DNA of 64,000 nt from Desulfovibrio porci (GCF_009696265.1 NZ_VUMH01000002.1:310001-374000); one strand, 5' to 3'; positions 7,338 through 17,685 are shown, counted from the first letter of the stretch. A program made the numbers and translations. Notes: a model not told the origin generated them from the sequence alone.

Positions 7338-8816
7338 TTAAAAACGCAGAATGCGTCCGGTATTGGCCTTCAGAAAATCCACGTTGGATTTGAGGGGCTC
7401 GCCCGCGCCGTTCTGGCCTTCCAGGCGCAGGTTGTTCAGAAATTCCAGCCCGCGCGCCTTGACCTCGTCCAGGTCCTTGCCCCAGATGATGGCCAGGGCT
7501 AGGTTGGGGTCGAATTCCGTGGGAATTTCGTAGGGTTCGTTGCGGGGCACGTGGGTCAGCATGGTCAGCCAGGGCTGGTCTTTCCACTGGAAGTGCTCGA
7601 TGCGGCCCACCCAGGGCGTGAAATTGTTGTCCGGGTCTTCGGCGATGAGGCGGTACTCGATGCCCACGCCCTCGGAGGCGATGTCCGCCTGGCTGTAGCC
7701 CAGCGGCTGGCCCAGACCGATGCGGACCTGCTCGGCGATGAGGTCCACGCCCTCCTTGCCGTGCACCCGCGAGATGCGGGCCGAAACGCCGTTTTCCACC
7801 TGGATGCGGGTGTTAACCTCCATAAGGAAGGGCTCGCCCTTGCGGGTGACGATCCATTCCCAGGTGCCCACGTTGTCGTAGCCCACCTTGCGGGCCATGG
7901 CCAGGGAGTAGTCCACAATGTCCGTGAGCACGCGGCCCGCGTTGAAGGTGTACTCCAACTCGTCCGGCGCGAAGCCGGGCGCGACCTCGATGCGTTTTTG
8001 CAGGCCTGTGGACTGGATGGAGCAGTTGCGCGTGCCGAAATGTACGGGATTCGTGCCCGAGCGGTCAGAAACGATCTGCACTTCCAGGTGGTTGAAATCC
8101 GTGATGCGCTGCTCGATGAGCACGCCTTCGTCCTTGAACTGGCGCAGGGCGTAATTGCGGATGCGCCGGTAGACCGAACGGAACTGGTCCGGGTCGTAGA
8201 CTTCCTCAATGCCCATGCCGCCGCCGCCGGCCGAGGCCTTGACCAGCACCAGGGGGCGCTGGATGCCCTGTTGTTCCTGAAATTCAAAGACCGACTTGGC
8301 GATGCGCTCGGCCTCCATCTCGTCGTAAATGGGGCGGTCCGAGCCGGGCACCGTGGGCACGCCCAGGCCGCGCGCCAGGCGCTTGGTGTTGATCTTGTCG
8401 CCCAGTTCGCGGATGATTTTCCAGGAGGGGCCGATGAAGATCAGCTTGCGGTCGCGCTTGGTGACCCGGCGGGCAAAGCGGAAATCCTCGGCGAAAAAGC
8501 CGTAGCCCGGATGCACGGCGGTGCAGCCCGCCTCGTCGGCCACGGCCATCAGCTCGTTGGCGTCGTGGTAGGAGGAGACCTGGAAAAGGCTTTTTTCGCC
8601 GCCTTCCTCGCGGGCCAGGCGCACATGGCCGGAAGCCGCGTCCTCCGCCGTGTACACGGCCGTGAAGGCCACGTCCAGTTTGCGGCAGGCCCGCATGATG
8701 CGCATGGCGATTTCGCCCCGGTTGGCCACCAGAACCTTGTGGTCGCTCAACGGAATTTCCGTGGCCGCGCCCTTGGCGGCGACCTTCTTCTTGCTGCTGT
8801 CCTGAACTTTGTTCAA
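7338..8816 (-). CDS. accC: biotin carboxylase subunit
   Basis: 492 residues. It would carboxylate biotin with ATP and bicarbonate in the cytoplasm. Residues 27-44 are the biotin carboxylase N-domain (KVLVANRGEIAMRIMRAC), then HPGYGFFAED, the ATP-grasp glycine loop KASAGGGGMG, GTRNCSIQ and EVNTRIQVENG. The family usually has QRR(H/N)QK near the CSIQ site; here it is RNCSIQSTGLQKR, a small departure. The extra N-terminal 25 residues are Lys/Ala-rich. It is the first gene of the minus-strand run through ssb and is divergent from the phosphorylase gene. The symbol rests on family; the acyl-CoA substrate is unproven. Confidence 0.88.
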   Translation of the reverse strand: MNKVQDSSKKKVAAKGAATEIPLSDHKVLVANRGEIAMRIMRACRKLDVAFTAVYTAEDAASGHVRLAREEGGEKSLFQVSSYHDANELMAVADEAGCTAVHPGYGFFAEDFRFARRVTKRDRKLIFIGPSWKIIRELGDKINTKRLARGLGVPTVPGSDRPIYDEMEAERIAKSVFEFQEQQGIQRPLVLVKASAGGGGMGIEEVYDPDQFRSVYRRIRNYALRQFKDEGVLIEQRITDFNHLEVQIVSDRSGTNPVHFGTRNCSIQSTGLQKRIEVAPGFAPDELEYTFNAGRVLTDIVDYSLAMARKVGYDNVGTWEWIVTRKGEPFLMEVNTRIQVENGVSARISRVHGKEGVDLIAEQVRIGLGQPLGYSQADIASEGVGIEYRLIAEDPDNNFTPWVGRIEHFQWKDQPWLTMLTHVPRNEPYEIPTEFDPNLALAIIWGKDLDEVKARGLEFLNNLRLEGQNGAGEPLKSNVDFLKANTGRILRF

Positions 8817-8869
8817 GCCTCTCTCCCCGGGAACAGTGCTCTTCCCTTCGCGTCATGCCCGTGCCGCCC

Positions 8870-8898
8870 TTGTGGGCGGGATACGCGCGGGCTATAGT
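8870..8898 (+). promoter_or_regulatory. putative promoter of the phosphorylase gene
   Basis: TTGTGG (8870-8875), a 17-base spacer and TATAGT (8893-8898). It lies 50 bases before the ATG at 8948 in the divergent spacer shared with accC. Confidence 0.5.
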
Positions 8899-8947
8899 GG
8901 GCGGGCTGTCGGACCCGAAAATTTACCAGAAGTCGAGAGATAATCTT

Positions 8948-9817
8948 ATGCAAAATTCGCAAGAAGTCCAGCTTGCCGTTGATGTGTTACGGGCCGCGCT
9001 GCCCGCTTCCGCGGCCGGAGAAGCGCCGTTGCTGGGCCTGGTTCTGGGCACAGGACTGTCCGGTCTGGCCGCCGAACTGCTGACCGGCTCCCCGAATGGC
9101 CCGGCGGCCGGGGGGGCGTCGTGTGTGCGCGTGCCTTTCGTGAACCTGCCCGGTTTCCCGCTGCCCGGCGTGGATTCGCATCAGGGGGCCTTTGTGCGGG
9201 GCCGCCTGAACGGCGTGCCGGTGCTGGCCCAGCAGGGCCGCTGCCATTTGTACGAGGGCAGAAGTCCGGCCGAAGTCTGTATGGGCGTGCGGGTCATGGC
9301 CGGTCTGGGCGTGAAAACCCTGATCATCACCAATGCCGCCGGAGCGCTGAACCCGTGCTTTGAGGCCGGAACCCTGATGTGCATGGCCGACCAGATCAAC
9401 CACACCGGCGCGTCGCCGCTGACCGGCCCCAATTGCGCGGCCTGGGGCGAGCGCTTTCCGGACATGAGCGCGCCCTTTGACCCGGCCCTGCAGGCCCTGG
9501 CCTTGGAAACGGCGGGGGCGCTGGGCATCCGTCTGGAACGCGGGGTCTATATCGGCGTGCACGGGCCGGAGATGGAAAGCCCGGCCGAAACGCGCATGTA
9601 CCGCCAGTGGGGGGCCGACGCCGTGGGCATGAGCACCGTGCTGGAGGTCATCGCGGCGCGGCATCTGGGCATGCGGGTGCTGGGCGTTTCCTGCCTGTCC
9701 AACAAAAACCTGCCGGACTGCATGGTGCCCGCGCCCCTGGCGGAGATCATCGCCGTGGCCGGACGCGCGGGCGAAAATCTGGCCCGGCTGTTGCGGGCCT
9801 TGGTGACAAAACTCTGA
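8948..9817 (+). CDS. purine nucleoside phosphorylase
   Basis: 289 residues from the ATG at 8948, preceded by GAGAGA; the open frame upstream holds no better start. It splits purine (deoxy)nucleosides with phosphate in salvage. Family motifs of the trimeric PNP/MTAP group: phosphate loop GTGLSGLAAEL, HQGAF, GRCHLYEG, ITNAAGALNP, MADQINHTG and MESPAETRMYRQWGADAVGMS. The Asn that reads the 6-oxo group appears as SCLSNKN near the end. It stands alone, with a promoter in front and a terminator behind. Confidence 0.93.
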   Translation: MQNSQEVQLAVDVLRAALPASAAGEAPLLGLVLGTGLSGLAAELLTGSPNGPAAGGASCVRVPFVNLPGFPLPGVDSHQGAFVRGRLNGVPVLAQQGRCHLYEGRSPAEVCMGVRVMAGLGVKTLIITNAAGALNPCFEAGTLMCMADQINHTGASPLTGPNCAAWGERFPDMSAPFDPALQALALETAGALGIRLERGVYIGVHGPEMESPAETRMYRQWGADAVGMSTVLEVIAARHLGMRVLGVSCLSNKNLPDCMVPAPLAEIIAVAGRAGENLARLLRALVTKL

Positions 9818-9925
9818 AAAATGCGTACAAACCGAAGTTCTTTCAGAGCATGCGGCAAATCATCGTCTTCGTTCATTTGCGCAATGTTCCAGAGCGTCGG
9901 CGCAAAGGCGCTTGCGCGGCTCCCA

Positions 9926-9960
9926 CGGCGGACCGTTTTGTCCGCCGTTGTTATTCTTTT
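9926..9960 (+). terminator. terminator after the phosphorylase gene
   Basis: CGGCGGAC (9926-9933) pairs with GTCCGCCG (9940-9947) around a CGTTTT loop, followed by TTGTTATTCTTTT. It also overlaps the leader of typA, whose ATG is only 20 bases further on, so typA transcription may depend on read-through or on attenuation here. Confidence 0.8.
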
Positions 9961-9979
9961 CTAATGTAAGGTTTTTCCC

Positions 9980-11815
<1,836 letters not shown>

Positions 11816-11877
11816 CCGGTCGGGACCGGACGCGGCGGCTGTCTCTTTTGCCGGACGCCGTGCCGGGATACAAGCAC

Positions 11878-11913
11878 AACGCCCTGTCGGCATGCCCGGC
11901 GGGGCGTTTTTTT
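11878..11913 (+). terminator. terminator after typA
   Basis: AACGCCC (11878-11884) pairs with GGGCGTT (11902-11908), with further pairing in the GC-rich loop, followed by an unbroken T-run. It lies 63 bases past the typA stop. Confidence 0.82.
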
Positions 11914-11958
11914 GCCGGCGGGTTTTGCCAAGACGGCCCGCCGGAGCATGCGCATATT

Positions 11959-13098
11959 CTAATCAAGCGTGCGGCGGAAGAAGCGCACGCAGGCGGCCAT
12001 GACCACGACGCTGAACAGCGCCACAGGCCACAGGGAAGGCCAGAGGTCGGCCCAGCCGTTGCCCTTGAGCAGGATGCCGCGCACCGAGCGGTTGAAATGG
12101 GTCAGCGGCAGAAGGCTGCCGATGGCCTGGGCCCATTTGGGCATCCCGGCGAAGGGAAACATGAAGCCGGAAAGCATCATGCTGGGCAGAAAATAGAAAA
12201 TGGTCATCTGCATGGCCTGAAGCTGGTTTTTGGCAAAGGACGAGAGCGTGACCCCCACCGTGAGGTTGGCCGCGATGAACAGCAGGGCGGCCACATACAG
12301 GGCCAGGGGGTCGCCCGCGAACGGGACGTTGAACAGCAGCATGGCCAGGGCGACGATGATGCCCATCTGGATGTGGCCGATCAGGATGTAGGGCACGATC
12401 TTTCCGGTCATGATTTCCAGGGGGCTGATCGGCGAGGACAACAGATTTTCCATGGTCCCGCGCTCCCGTTCCCTGGTGATGGCCAGACCGGTCATCATCA
12501 CCGTGGTCATGGTCAGGATCACGCCCATCAGGCCCGGCACGATATTGTAGTGGGTGAGTCCCTCCGGGTTGTACAGCCGGTGCGCCTGAATGGAAAAGGC
12601 CTCCGGAGAAGCCCGCAGATGCGCGAGCGCGCCGGTCAGTTCCTTTTCGGCCACGGCCTGGGCGATGCCCTGCACCGCGCCGAGCGCGCCGCCGGTGGCC
12701 GTGGGGTCCGTGGCGTCGGCTTCCACCAGGATGGCGGGACGCTCGCCGCGCAGCAGGCGGCGGGAAAAGTCGGACGGCACGCTGATCACGAACTGCACGT
12801 CCCCCCTGGCCAAGGCGTGCCGCGCGCTTTTCTCGTCCAGGTTTTTCACAATGGAATAATAGGCCGAATTCTCCAGGGCAGCCGCGAGACTGCGCGTAAA
12901 ACGGCTCTGTTCGCCGAGCACAAGCGCCGTGGGCAGATGCTTGGGATCGCTGTTGATGGCGTAGCCGAACAGCAAAAGCTGGATGATCGGCAGGCCCACG
13001 ATCATTCCGAAGGTCAGACGGTCGCGCCTGAGCTGCAGAAATTCCTTGATCACCACGCCCCACCAGCGCGTGGGCGAAAAGACGCGTTCGCCGTTCAT
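11959..13098 (-). CDS. ABC-2 type export permease
   Basis: 379 residues. One N-terminal helix (about 30-48, TFGMIVGLPIIQLLLFGYAI), a periplasmic domain of roughly 130 residues, then about five helices from residue 170 to the end, with the ABC-2 motif region TRERERGTMENLLSSPISP. This is the YhhJ/YbhR layout, an inner-membrane exporter half working with an ATPase and a HlyD adaptor. It overlaps the ATPase gene by 4 bases (ATGA). The permease itself is intact although its ATPase gene carries a frameshift. Confidence 0.9.
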   Translation of the reverse strand: MNGERVFSPTRWWGVVIKEFLQLRRDRLTFGMIVGLPIIQLLLFGYAINSDPKHLPTALVLGEQSRFTRSLAAALENSAYYSIVKNLDEKSARHALARGDVQFVISVPSDFSRRLLRGERPAILVEADATDPTATGGALGAVQGIAQAVAEKELTGALAHLRASPEAFSIQAHRLYNPEGLTHYNIVPGLMGVILTMTTVMMTGLAITRERERGTMENLLSSPISPLEIMTGKIVPYILIGHIQMGIIVALAMLLFNVPFAGDPLALYVAALLFIAANLTVGVTLSSFAKNQLQAMQMTIFYFLPSMMLSGFMFPFAGMPKWAQAIGSLLPLTHFNRSVRGILLKGNGWADLWPSLWPVALFSVVVMAACVRFFRRTLD

Positions 13099-14059
13099 CG
13101 GGCCGCCTCGAAGTTGTCCCGGGAGCGCCGCATCATGTAGATAAAAACATCCTCCAGGCTGGTCTCCGCGTCCTGCACGCGCCGCTGCCCGGCAACGGCG
13201 GCCACGGCCCGGCGCAGGGCCTGCTCGTCCCGTCCGCTGACGTGCAGCGCGCTGCCGAACATCACGGTCTGCTCGACGCCGGGCGCGCCCTCCAGCCGTG
13301 CGGACAGCGCGTTGAGCTCATCCCCGGACACGGACAGGGTGTGGAGTCGCTGCGAAGCGACAATCTCCCGCGCGTGCCCTTGACCAGCAGTTTGCCGTAG
13401 GCGATATAGGCCAGTTTGTGGCAGCGTTCGGCTTCGTCCATATAATGCGTGCTCACCAGCACGGAAATGCCTTGTGCGGCCAGCCTGTGCAGTTCCTCCC
13501 AGAAATCGCGGCGGGCCGTGGGGTCCACCCCGGCCGTGGGTTCGTCGAGCAGGAGCAGGTCCGGCGCGTGCAGCATGCAGGCGGCCAGGGCCAGGCGCTG
13601 CTTCCAGCCGCCGGAAAGCGTGCCGGTGAGCTGGTTCGAGCGCCCATGCAGGCCCAGGTTTTCCAGGGCCCGGTCCACGGCGGCCTTGCGTTCTTTCATT
13701 TCAAAAAGGCGGGCCACGAATTCCAGGTTTTCGCGGATGGTCAGGTCTTCCCAGAAGGAAAAGCGCTGCGTCATGTAGCCGACGCGGCGCTTGATGCGTT
13801 CGCTCTCCCGCACAATGTCAAAGCCCAGGCAGGCGCCGCTGCCGGAGTCGGGCGTCAGAAGCCCGCACATCAGGCGGATGCAGGTGGTCTTGCCGCTGCC
13901 GTTGGGGCCGAGAAAGCCGTAGATCTCGCCGCGCCTGACGGAAAGCGAGACGTCATCCACGACTTTTTTCGAACCGAAGCTTTTGCTCAGGTTTCTGACG
14001 TCGATGACCAGCTCCGGCGAGCCCGCCGGATCAGCCGGATTTTCGTAGCGCGCGGTCAT
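13095..14059 (-). pseudogene. ABC transporter ATPase, frameshifted near residue 228
   Basis: From the ATG at 14059 the frame gives a normal ATPase: Walker A GPNGSGKTT (51-59), LSGGWKQR, LLLLDEPTAGVD and the His switch STHYMDEAE. After LLVKGT, near 13368-13376, the frame turns to nonsense and stops at 13262. The expected C-terminal end (REIVASQRL, then SGDELNAL to the stop at 13095) continues in another frame. One base inserted, or two removed, in the CG-rich run there restores a single protein of about 320 residues. The full nucleotide-binding core lies before the break. A sequencing error is as likely as a real mutation. Confidence 0.85.
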
Positions 14060-15012
14060 GGCAGGCTCACGCTCACGGGCTGCCCCGGATGCAGTTCGGC
14101 GGCAATGCCCGGTTCGGGCCGCGCCTCGACCATGAAGACCAGCTTGGAGCGCGTCTCGTTGCTGTAGATGACCGGCGGCGTGTATTCCGCATTGGACGCC
14201 ACATAGGAGACGGCGGCGGCAAAGGGTTCCGGTCGGCCGTCCGCCCGCACCAGCACCTGTCCGCCGGTCTTCAGGCCGCCCACCAGCGGTTCGGGCACGA
14301 AAAAGCGGATTTTCACGTTGCCCGGCGGCAGCACCTGGACCACCGGGCTGCCGGCCGGCACCCACTCTCCCGCGCGGAAGAGGGTGTCGTAAACCAGGCC
14401 GCTCGCGGGCGCGCGCAGTTGTTTCTGCTCCAGGTCCCAGCGGGCCTGGGCGACGCGCGCTTCGGCCGCCCGCACGGCGGCCCGCTGCGCCTCGATTCTT
14501 TTTTCCCGTTCCGGCAGCCGGTAGACGTCAACCTGGCTGGCCAGCTCGACCACGCGGGCCGCGCTTGTCCTGGCGGCGGCTCTGGAATCGTCCAGCTTCG
14601 CTTTGGAAACTCCCCCGCTCCGGGCCAGGACTTCGTTGCGGCGCAACTGCGCGGCGGCGTTGGCGGCTTCCGCCCGGGCCTGCTCAAGCTGCGCTCTGGC
14701 CATGGCGACTTCCTCGGGCCGCTTGCCCGTTTCCATGTCCTTGAGCTGGGCCCGTGCCGAAAGCTCTTCCTCTTCCGCCTGGCGCAGAACTTGGCGCTCG
14801 TATTCCGCTTCCAGCTCAAACAAAAGACTGCGGGCGCTCACGCTGGAACCGCGCTCCACGGCCAGGCTTTCGAGCCGTCCGGCCTGGGACGAGGCCAGAT
14901 AGACGTATTCTCCCTCCACATAGCCCTGGAAAACGCCCTGTCCCGAATCGCCGCAGCCCGCCAGAGAAAGCAGGCACACAACAAGCAGGGCCGCCATGGT
15001 CTTCCGCGTCAT
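14056..15012 (-). CDS. HlyD-family periplasmic adaptor lipoprotein
   Basis: 318 residues from the ATG at 15012, which overlaps the TetR stop by 4 bases. Signal peptide with lipobox LSLAGC (Cys18), so it is anchored in the inner membrane and lipidated. Then a biotinyl-like half (YLASSQAGRLESLAVERG), a long coiled-coil hairpin (about residues 60-185, with ELEAEYERQVLRQAEEEE and many Ala/Arg/Glu heptads) and the second half-motif (RAPASGLVYDTLFRAGEWV). It links the ABC exporter to an outer-membrane channel. The operon order TetR, HlyD, ATPase, permease matches YbhGFSR-type drug or solvent exporters; no outer-membrane channel gene is present. Confidence 0.9.
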   Translation of the reverse strand: MTRKTMAALLVVCLLSLAGCGDSGQGVFQGYVEGEYVYLASSQAGRLESLAVERGSSVSARSLLFELEAEYERQVLRQAEEEELSARAQLKDMETGKRPEEVAMARAQLEQARAEAANAAAQLRRNEVLARSGGVSKAKLDDSRAAARTSAARVVELASQVDVYRLPEREKRIEAQRAAVRAAEARVAQARWDLEQKQLRAPASGLVYDTLFRAGEWVPAGSPVVQVLPPGNVKIRFFVPEPLVGGLKTGGQVLVRADGRPEPFAAAVSYVASNAEYTPPVIYSNETRSKLVFMVEARPEPGIAAELHPGQPVSVSLP

Positions 15013-15683
15013 GGTTTTGCCTCCGGTTCCGGCTGCGGGCACAGGCCGTCCAGCAGCAGGGCGAGAACGTGCCGTCTGAGCGTCTCCCGGTTCAGGGCGG
15101 AGCCGGCCGACGTCCTGCCGAGAATATCCTGCGCGGCAAGGGGCAGCATGATCACGCCCAAGACGGAAATGAACACCAGGGCGGGGGCGGCCCGGGCATT
15201 GAGCAGACCCTCGCGTTGCGCGCCGGAAAGATAGCGGCTCAATGTTTCAAAGCGCTCCACCGGAATGAGGGACATGACCCGTCGGCGCAGCAAGCCTCCG
15301 GCATGCAGGACTTCACGGCTCCAGAGAAAGGGCAGTTGGGGCATGCGCCCCACGGTTTCCAGCAGACGGTCCACAAGTTCCGTCACCACGCGGCGCGGAT
15401 CATTGAGGGTTTTTTCCGAAATGTCCGCCCAGATGTAGGCGATGACCGGGGCCAGACGCTCGGCGACAATAGCGTCCAGCAGGCCTTCGCGGTTGGTGAA
15501 GTAGTAATGGACCATGGCCGGGGTGACCCCGGCGGCCTTGGCCACCTGGGCGATGGTCGTTCCGGCTATGCCCTGTCCGGCAAAAAGATTCAGGGCGCTG
15601 TCCAGGATATGCTCCCGTTTGTCGCCGTTTTTGCCCGCCGGAGGCCGTCCGTGCGGGCCGTATTTTTTTGCTGTCTGCTTCAT
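15009..15683 (-). CDS. TetR-family regulator of the exporter operon
   Basis: 224 residues. Residues 24-70 are the TetR HTH (REHILDSALNLFAGQGIAGTTIAQVAKAAGVTPAMVHYYF), followed by the ligand domain. The ATG at 15683 lies 1 base past a 34-base operator palindrome, and no Shine-Dalgarno sequence is present, so the mRNA may be leaderless (TAATTA at 15696-15691 is 7 bases before the ATG). It probably represses its own operon and releases it on binding an exporter substrate. It overlaps the HlyD gene by 4 bases. Confidence 0.92.
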   Translation of the reverse strand: MKQTAKKYGPHGRPPAGKNGDKREHILDSALNLFAGQGIAGTTIAQVAKAAGVTPAMVHYYFTNREGLLDAIVAERLAPVIAYIWADISEKTLNDPRRVVTELVDRLLETVGRMPQLPFLWSREVLHAGGLLRRRVMSLIPVERFETLSRYLSGAQREGLLNARAAPALVFISVLGVIMLPLAAQDILGRTSAGSALNRETLRRHVLALLLDGLCPQPEPEAKP

Positions 15684-15684
15684 G

Positions 15685-15718
15685 TGCTGTTAATTAACTA
15701 ATTAGTTAATTAACAGCA
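15685..15718. promoter_or_regulatory. TetR operator, 34-base perfect palindrome, overlapping promoter
   Basis: A perfect inverted repeat centred between 15701 and 15702, built of nested TTAATTAAC units and a TAATTA core. It sits directly before the TetR start. A possible -35 (TTGCTG, 15719-15714) and -10 (TAATTA, 15696-15691) with 17 bases between lie within it, so bound repressor would block RNA polymerase. Confidence 0.85.
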
Positions 15719-15807
15719 AGCGGATATTTGCGGACACGCGAACAGAGAAGGCGATCAAGAGGCAAAAGAACGCAACGTCGTTGCTCCCTCGATCACAAAA
15801 AGCTGAA

Positions 15808-15955
15808 TTTTTCAGGCAGCAAGGCGCAAAGCAGAAATTGGCTGAAGCTGTATCGGCATAGCGCTGGTGTCGCTATCCGTAAGGCAGCTCCGCTGCCCAA
15901 CGGCTAGCGCACTGCAAGGTCAATTTTTGCTTTGCAACGCCGCTGTATGGAAAAA
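15808..15955. repeat. MITE-like inverted-repeat element
   Basis: Arms of about 36 bases (15808-15843 and 15917-15955) are imperfect inverted copies of each other. Between them are small hairpins, ATAGCG/CGCTAT at 15858-15875 and GGCAG/CTGCC at about 15881-15897. It shares the 14-mer TGTCGCTATCCGTA (15868-15881) in inverted form with 37339-37352. No ORF lies inside. The right arm overlaps the last codons of thiM. It is likely a non-autonomous mobile or folded repeat. Confidence 0.65.
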
Positions 15956-16822
15956 GGCGGCGTTGCAGCAGGGGGATGAATGAGGACTGAGCCTAAAGCC
16001 GTCCACCCTGGCCCGCGCGTTCAACGTGGCTTCATCCAGTCGGCTCATGGCGTCCAGCAGCAGCATACGATAGGTGCCGTTGCCGCCGCCCACGGCCAGC
16101 AGTTTTTCATGGGCCAGTTCCCCGCAGACGCCCATGCCCGCCATGGCGCAGACGCAGGCTTGCAGGGGCGCGTAGGGATTCGCGCCCAGAAACGCGCCGG
16201 TCACGGCCGCGGACATGCAGCCCGTGCCCGTGATGCGCGCCATCAGGGGATGCCCGTTGCGCACGGCCCAGGCTTCCCGGCTGTCCGCCACAATGTCGAT
16301 GGGACCGCTGATCACGATGACCGCGCCGGTCAGCGCGGCCAGCTGTTGCGCGCGACGGGCGCTTTCCGCCAGATTTTCCTCCGTGACCAGGTTTTCCGGA
16401 CCGGCATCCACGCCTCTGGCGGCGGCCAGACCGCCCGCCAGGAAACTGATCTCGGCGTTGTTGCCTTTGATGACAGCGCAGCGGACCTCGCGCAACAGGC
16501 GCAGGGCCGTGTCGTTGCGGAAATCGGAGGCGCCCGCGCCCACAGGGTCAAGAATCACGGGGCGGCCCAGAAGGTTGGCTGTCTGACCGGCGAGGAGCAT
16601 GGCCCGCACCGTGCGCTCGCTGAGGGTGCCGATATTCAGCACCAGAGCCGAGCAGAGGCCCGCGATCTGCCCGGCCTCCCTGGCGTCGTCGGCCATGATG
16701 GGCGAACCTCCGGCGGCCAGGGTGATGTTGGCGCAGTCGTTGACGGTGACGTAGTTTGTGATGAAATGCACGAGCGGTGTTGCTTGCCGCGTGGCGCCCA
16801 AAATTTCCGTGAAGTTCTCCAT
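15920..16822 (-). CDS. thiM: hydroxyethylthiazole kinase
   Basis: 300 residues. It phosphorylates 4-methyl-5-(2-hydroxyethyl)thiazole in thiamine salvage. Motifs: HFITNYVTVNDCANITLAAGGSP, ILDPVGAGAS, VIKGNNAEI, and the anion-hole/catalytic region RITGTGCMSAAVTGAF. The family is usually about 260-275 residues; here the last 16 or so residues (CCNAAFFHTAALQSKN) are encoded inside an inverted-repeat element, so the native end has probably been replaced. No thiE or thiD is next to it, and I see no TPP riboswitch in the 250 bases upstream. Confidence 0.94.
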   Translation of the reverse strand: MENFTEILGATRQATPLVHFITNYVTVNDCANITLAAGGSPIMADDAREAGQIAGLCSALVLNIGTLSERTVRAMLLAGQTANLLGRPVILDPVGAGASDFRNDTALRLLREVRCAVIKGNNAEISFLAGGLAAARGVDAGPENLVTEENLAESARRAQQLAALTGAVIVISGPIDIVADSREAWAVRNGHPLMARITGTGCMSAAVTGAFLGANPYAPLQACVCAMAGMGVCGELAHEKLLAVGGGNGTYRMLLLDAMSRLDEATLNARARVDGFRLSPHSSPCCNAAFFHTAALQSKN

Positions 16823-16849
16823 TCCCCGTTCTCCCGCCCGCAGAGGAGA

Positions 16850-16890
16850 GCCCCCGTCCAGCGAGCCGGAAACGGGGGCCTTGCTTTCAG
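16850..16890 (-). other. GC-rich hairpin in the thiM leader
   Basis: On the minus strand GGCCCCCGT and ACGGGGGC pair around a CGGCTCGC-containing loop about 30-60 bases before the thiM start. The T-run needed for a terminator is missing. It could influence ribosome access. The rest of 16823-17072 has no gene or other clear signal. Confidence 0.4.
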
Positions 16891-17072
16891 TTTTCAGTCA
16901 ATGGGTCTTCCGCTGTTTTCGCGTAATAACCGCGCCCATGCAATTGCTACGTGTCGGCCGCGCGCCCGCGATTGCGCCACACCGCCGGAAGGCGAGGCCG
17001 TCCGAGGTCACATCCTCGCCGTCTATGCCTGTTTGAGATAAAAATGACGGAAATTTTTATCCGGAAGCGGCA

Positions 17073-17420
17073 TTACGGTTTGATGTAGGCAAAGCCCTCG
17101 CGTTGCAGGCGCACCACTTCCACCAGACCGGCGGGCACCACCGTGCAGCCCTGCCAGAGGCGACTGTCGTCAATGCTGTTATCCGCCAGGGCGTTGGCGC
17201 AGAGCATGACGCGCACGCCATGTGCCAAGAGCGGCGCGGCCAGTTCGCGCAGGTCCGCGTGCTCGTTGGTGAACAGGGTCACGGCCGGTCCGTTGGCCAC
17301 CACGGCCAACTGGAAATTTTCGCCGGGCAGGCCCTTGATGTAATTGGCCGCGTTTTTCAGCACCAGACGCAGCATGGCGGGGTCGTTGCTGTCTATATGC
17401 AGGCAGAGATCGTAGTTCAT
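17073..17420 (-). CDS. DsrE/F-like family protein
   Basis: 115 residues from the ATG at 17420 with GGAG 6 bases ahead; the longer open frame upstream is not coding. The alpha/beta fold, with DLCLHIDSNDPAMLRLVLKNAANYIKG, AVVANGPAV, GVRVMLCANAL and a terminal FAYIKP, matches the DsrE/TusD-like family, some of which carry persulfide on a Cys. A single Cys in the ANAL region (MLCANAL) is the candidate; the C-terminal WQGC is less usual. Sulfur-relay function is inferred from family only. It stands alone and divergent from tamA. Confidence 0.78.
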   Translation of the reverse strand: MNYDLCLHIDSNDPAMLRLVLKNAANYIKGLPGENFQLAVVANGPAVTLFTNEHADLRELAAPLLAHGVRVMLCANALADNSIDDSRLWQGCTVVPAGLVEVVRLQREGFAYIKP

Positions 17421-17647
17421 ATGTTCTCCGGATGTTGCTTGGATTTCACGCCAGAGCGTAATGTCCCAGCCTAGCAAAGCGAAGCGGCTTTGCCAAGCCG
17501 GAGCGTTGTGCCTCACCGGGATGCTGTGCGGGCGACAAGCCCCGTTCAGGTGATCCCTCCGGGCCGGTGAAAATTCCTGCGCCCAAAGCCCTGATGCGGA
17601 CGAACATCTTTTGGGGCCGGTGCCGTATTCCTCCGCCTGCGTCCGGC

Positions 17648-17676
17648 TTGCGCCCGCTGACACTCGGGGGTATATA
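17648..17676 (+). promoter_or_regulatory. putative tamA promoter
   Basis: TTGCGC (17648-17653), a 17-base spacer and TATATA (17671-17676). The start of transcription would fall within a few bases of the ATG at 17686, so either the mRNA is leaderless or a different promoter is used. Confidence 0.35.
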
Positions 17677-17685
17677 CGATACACT

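Noticed and set aside
16823-17060. Possible TPP riboswitch upstream of thiM
   Set aside because: The conserved CTGAGA and ACCTGA elements are missing; only an ordinary GC hairpin is seen.
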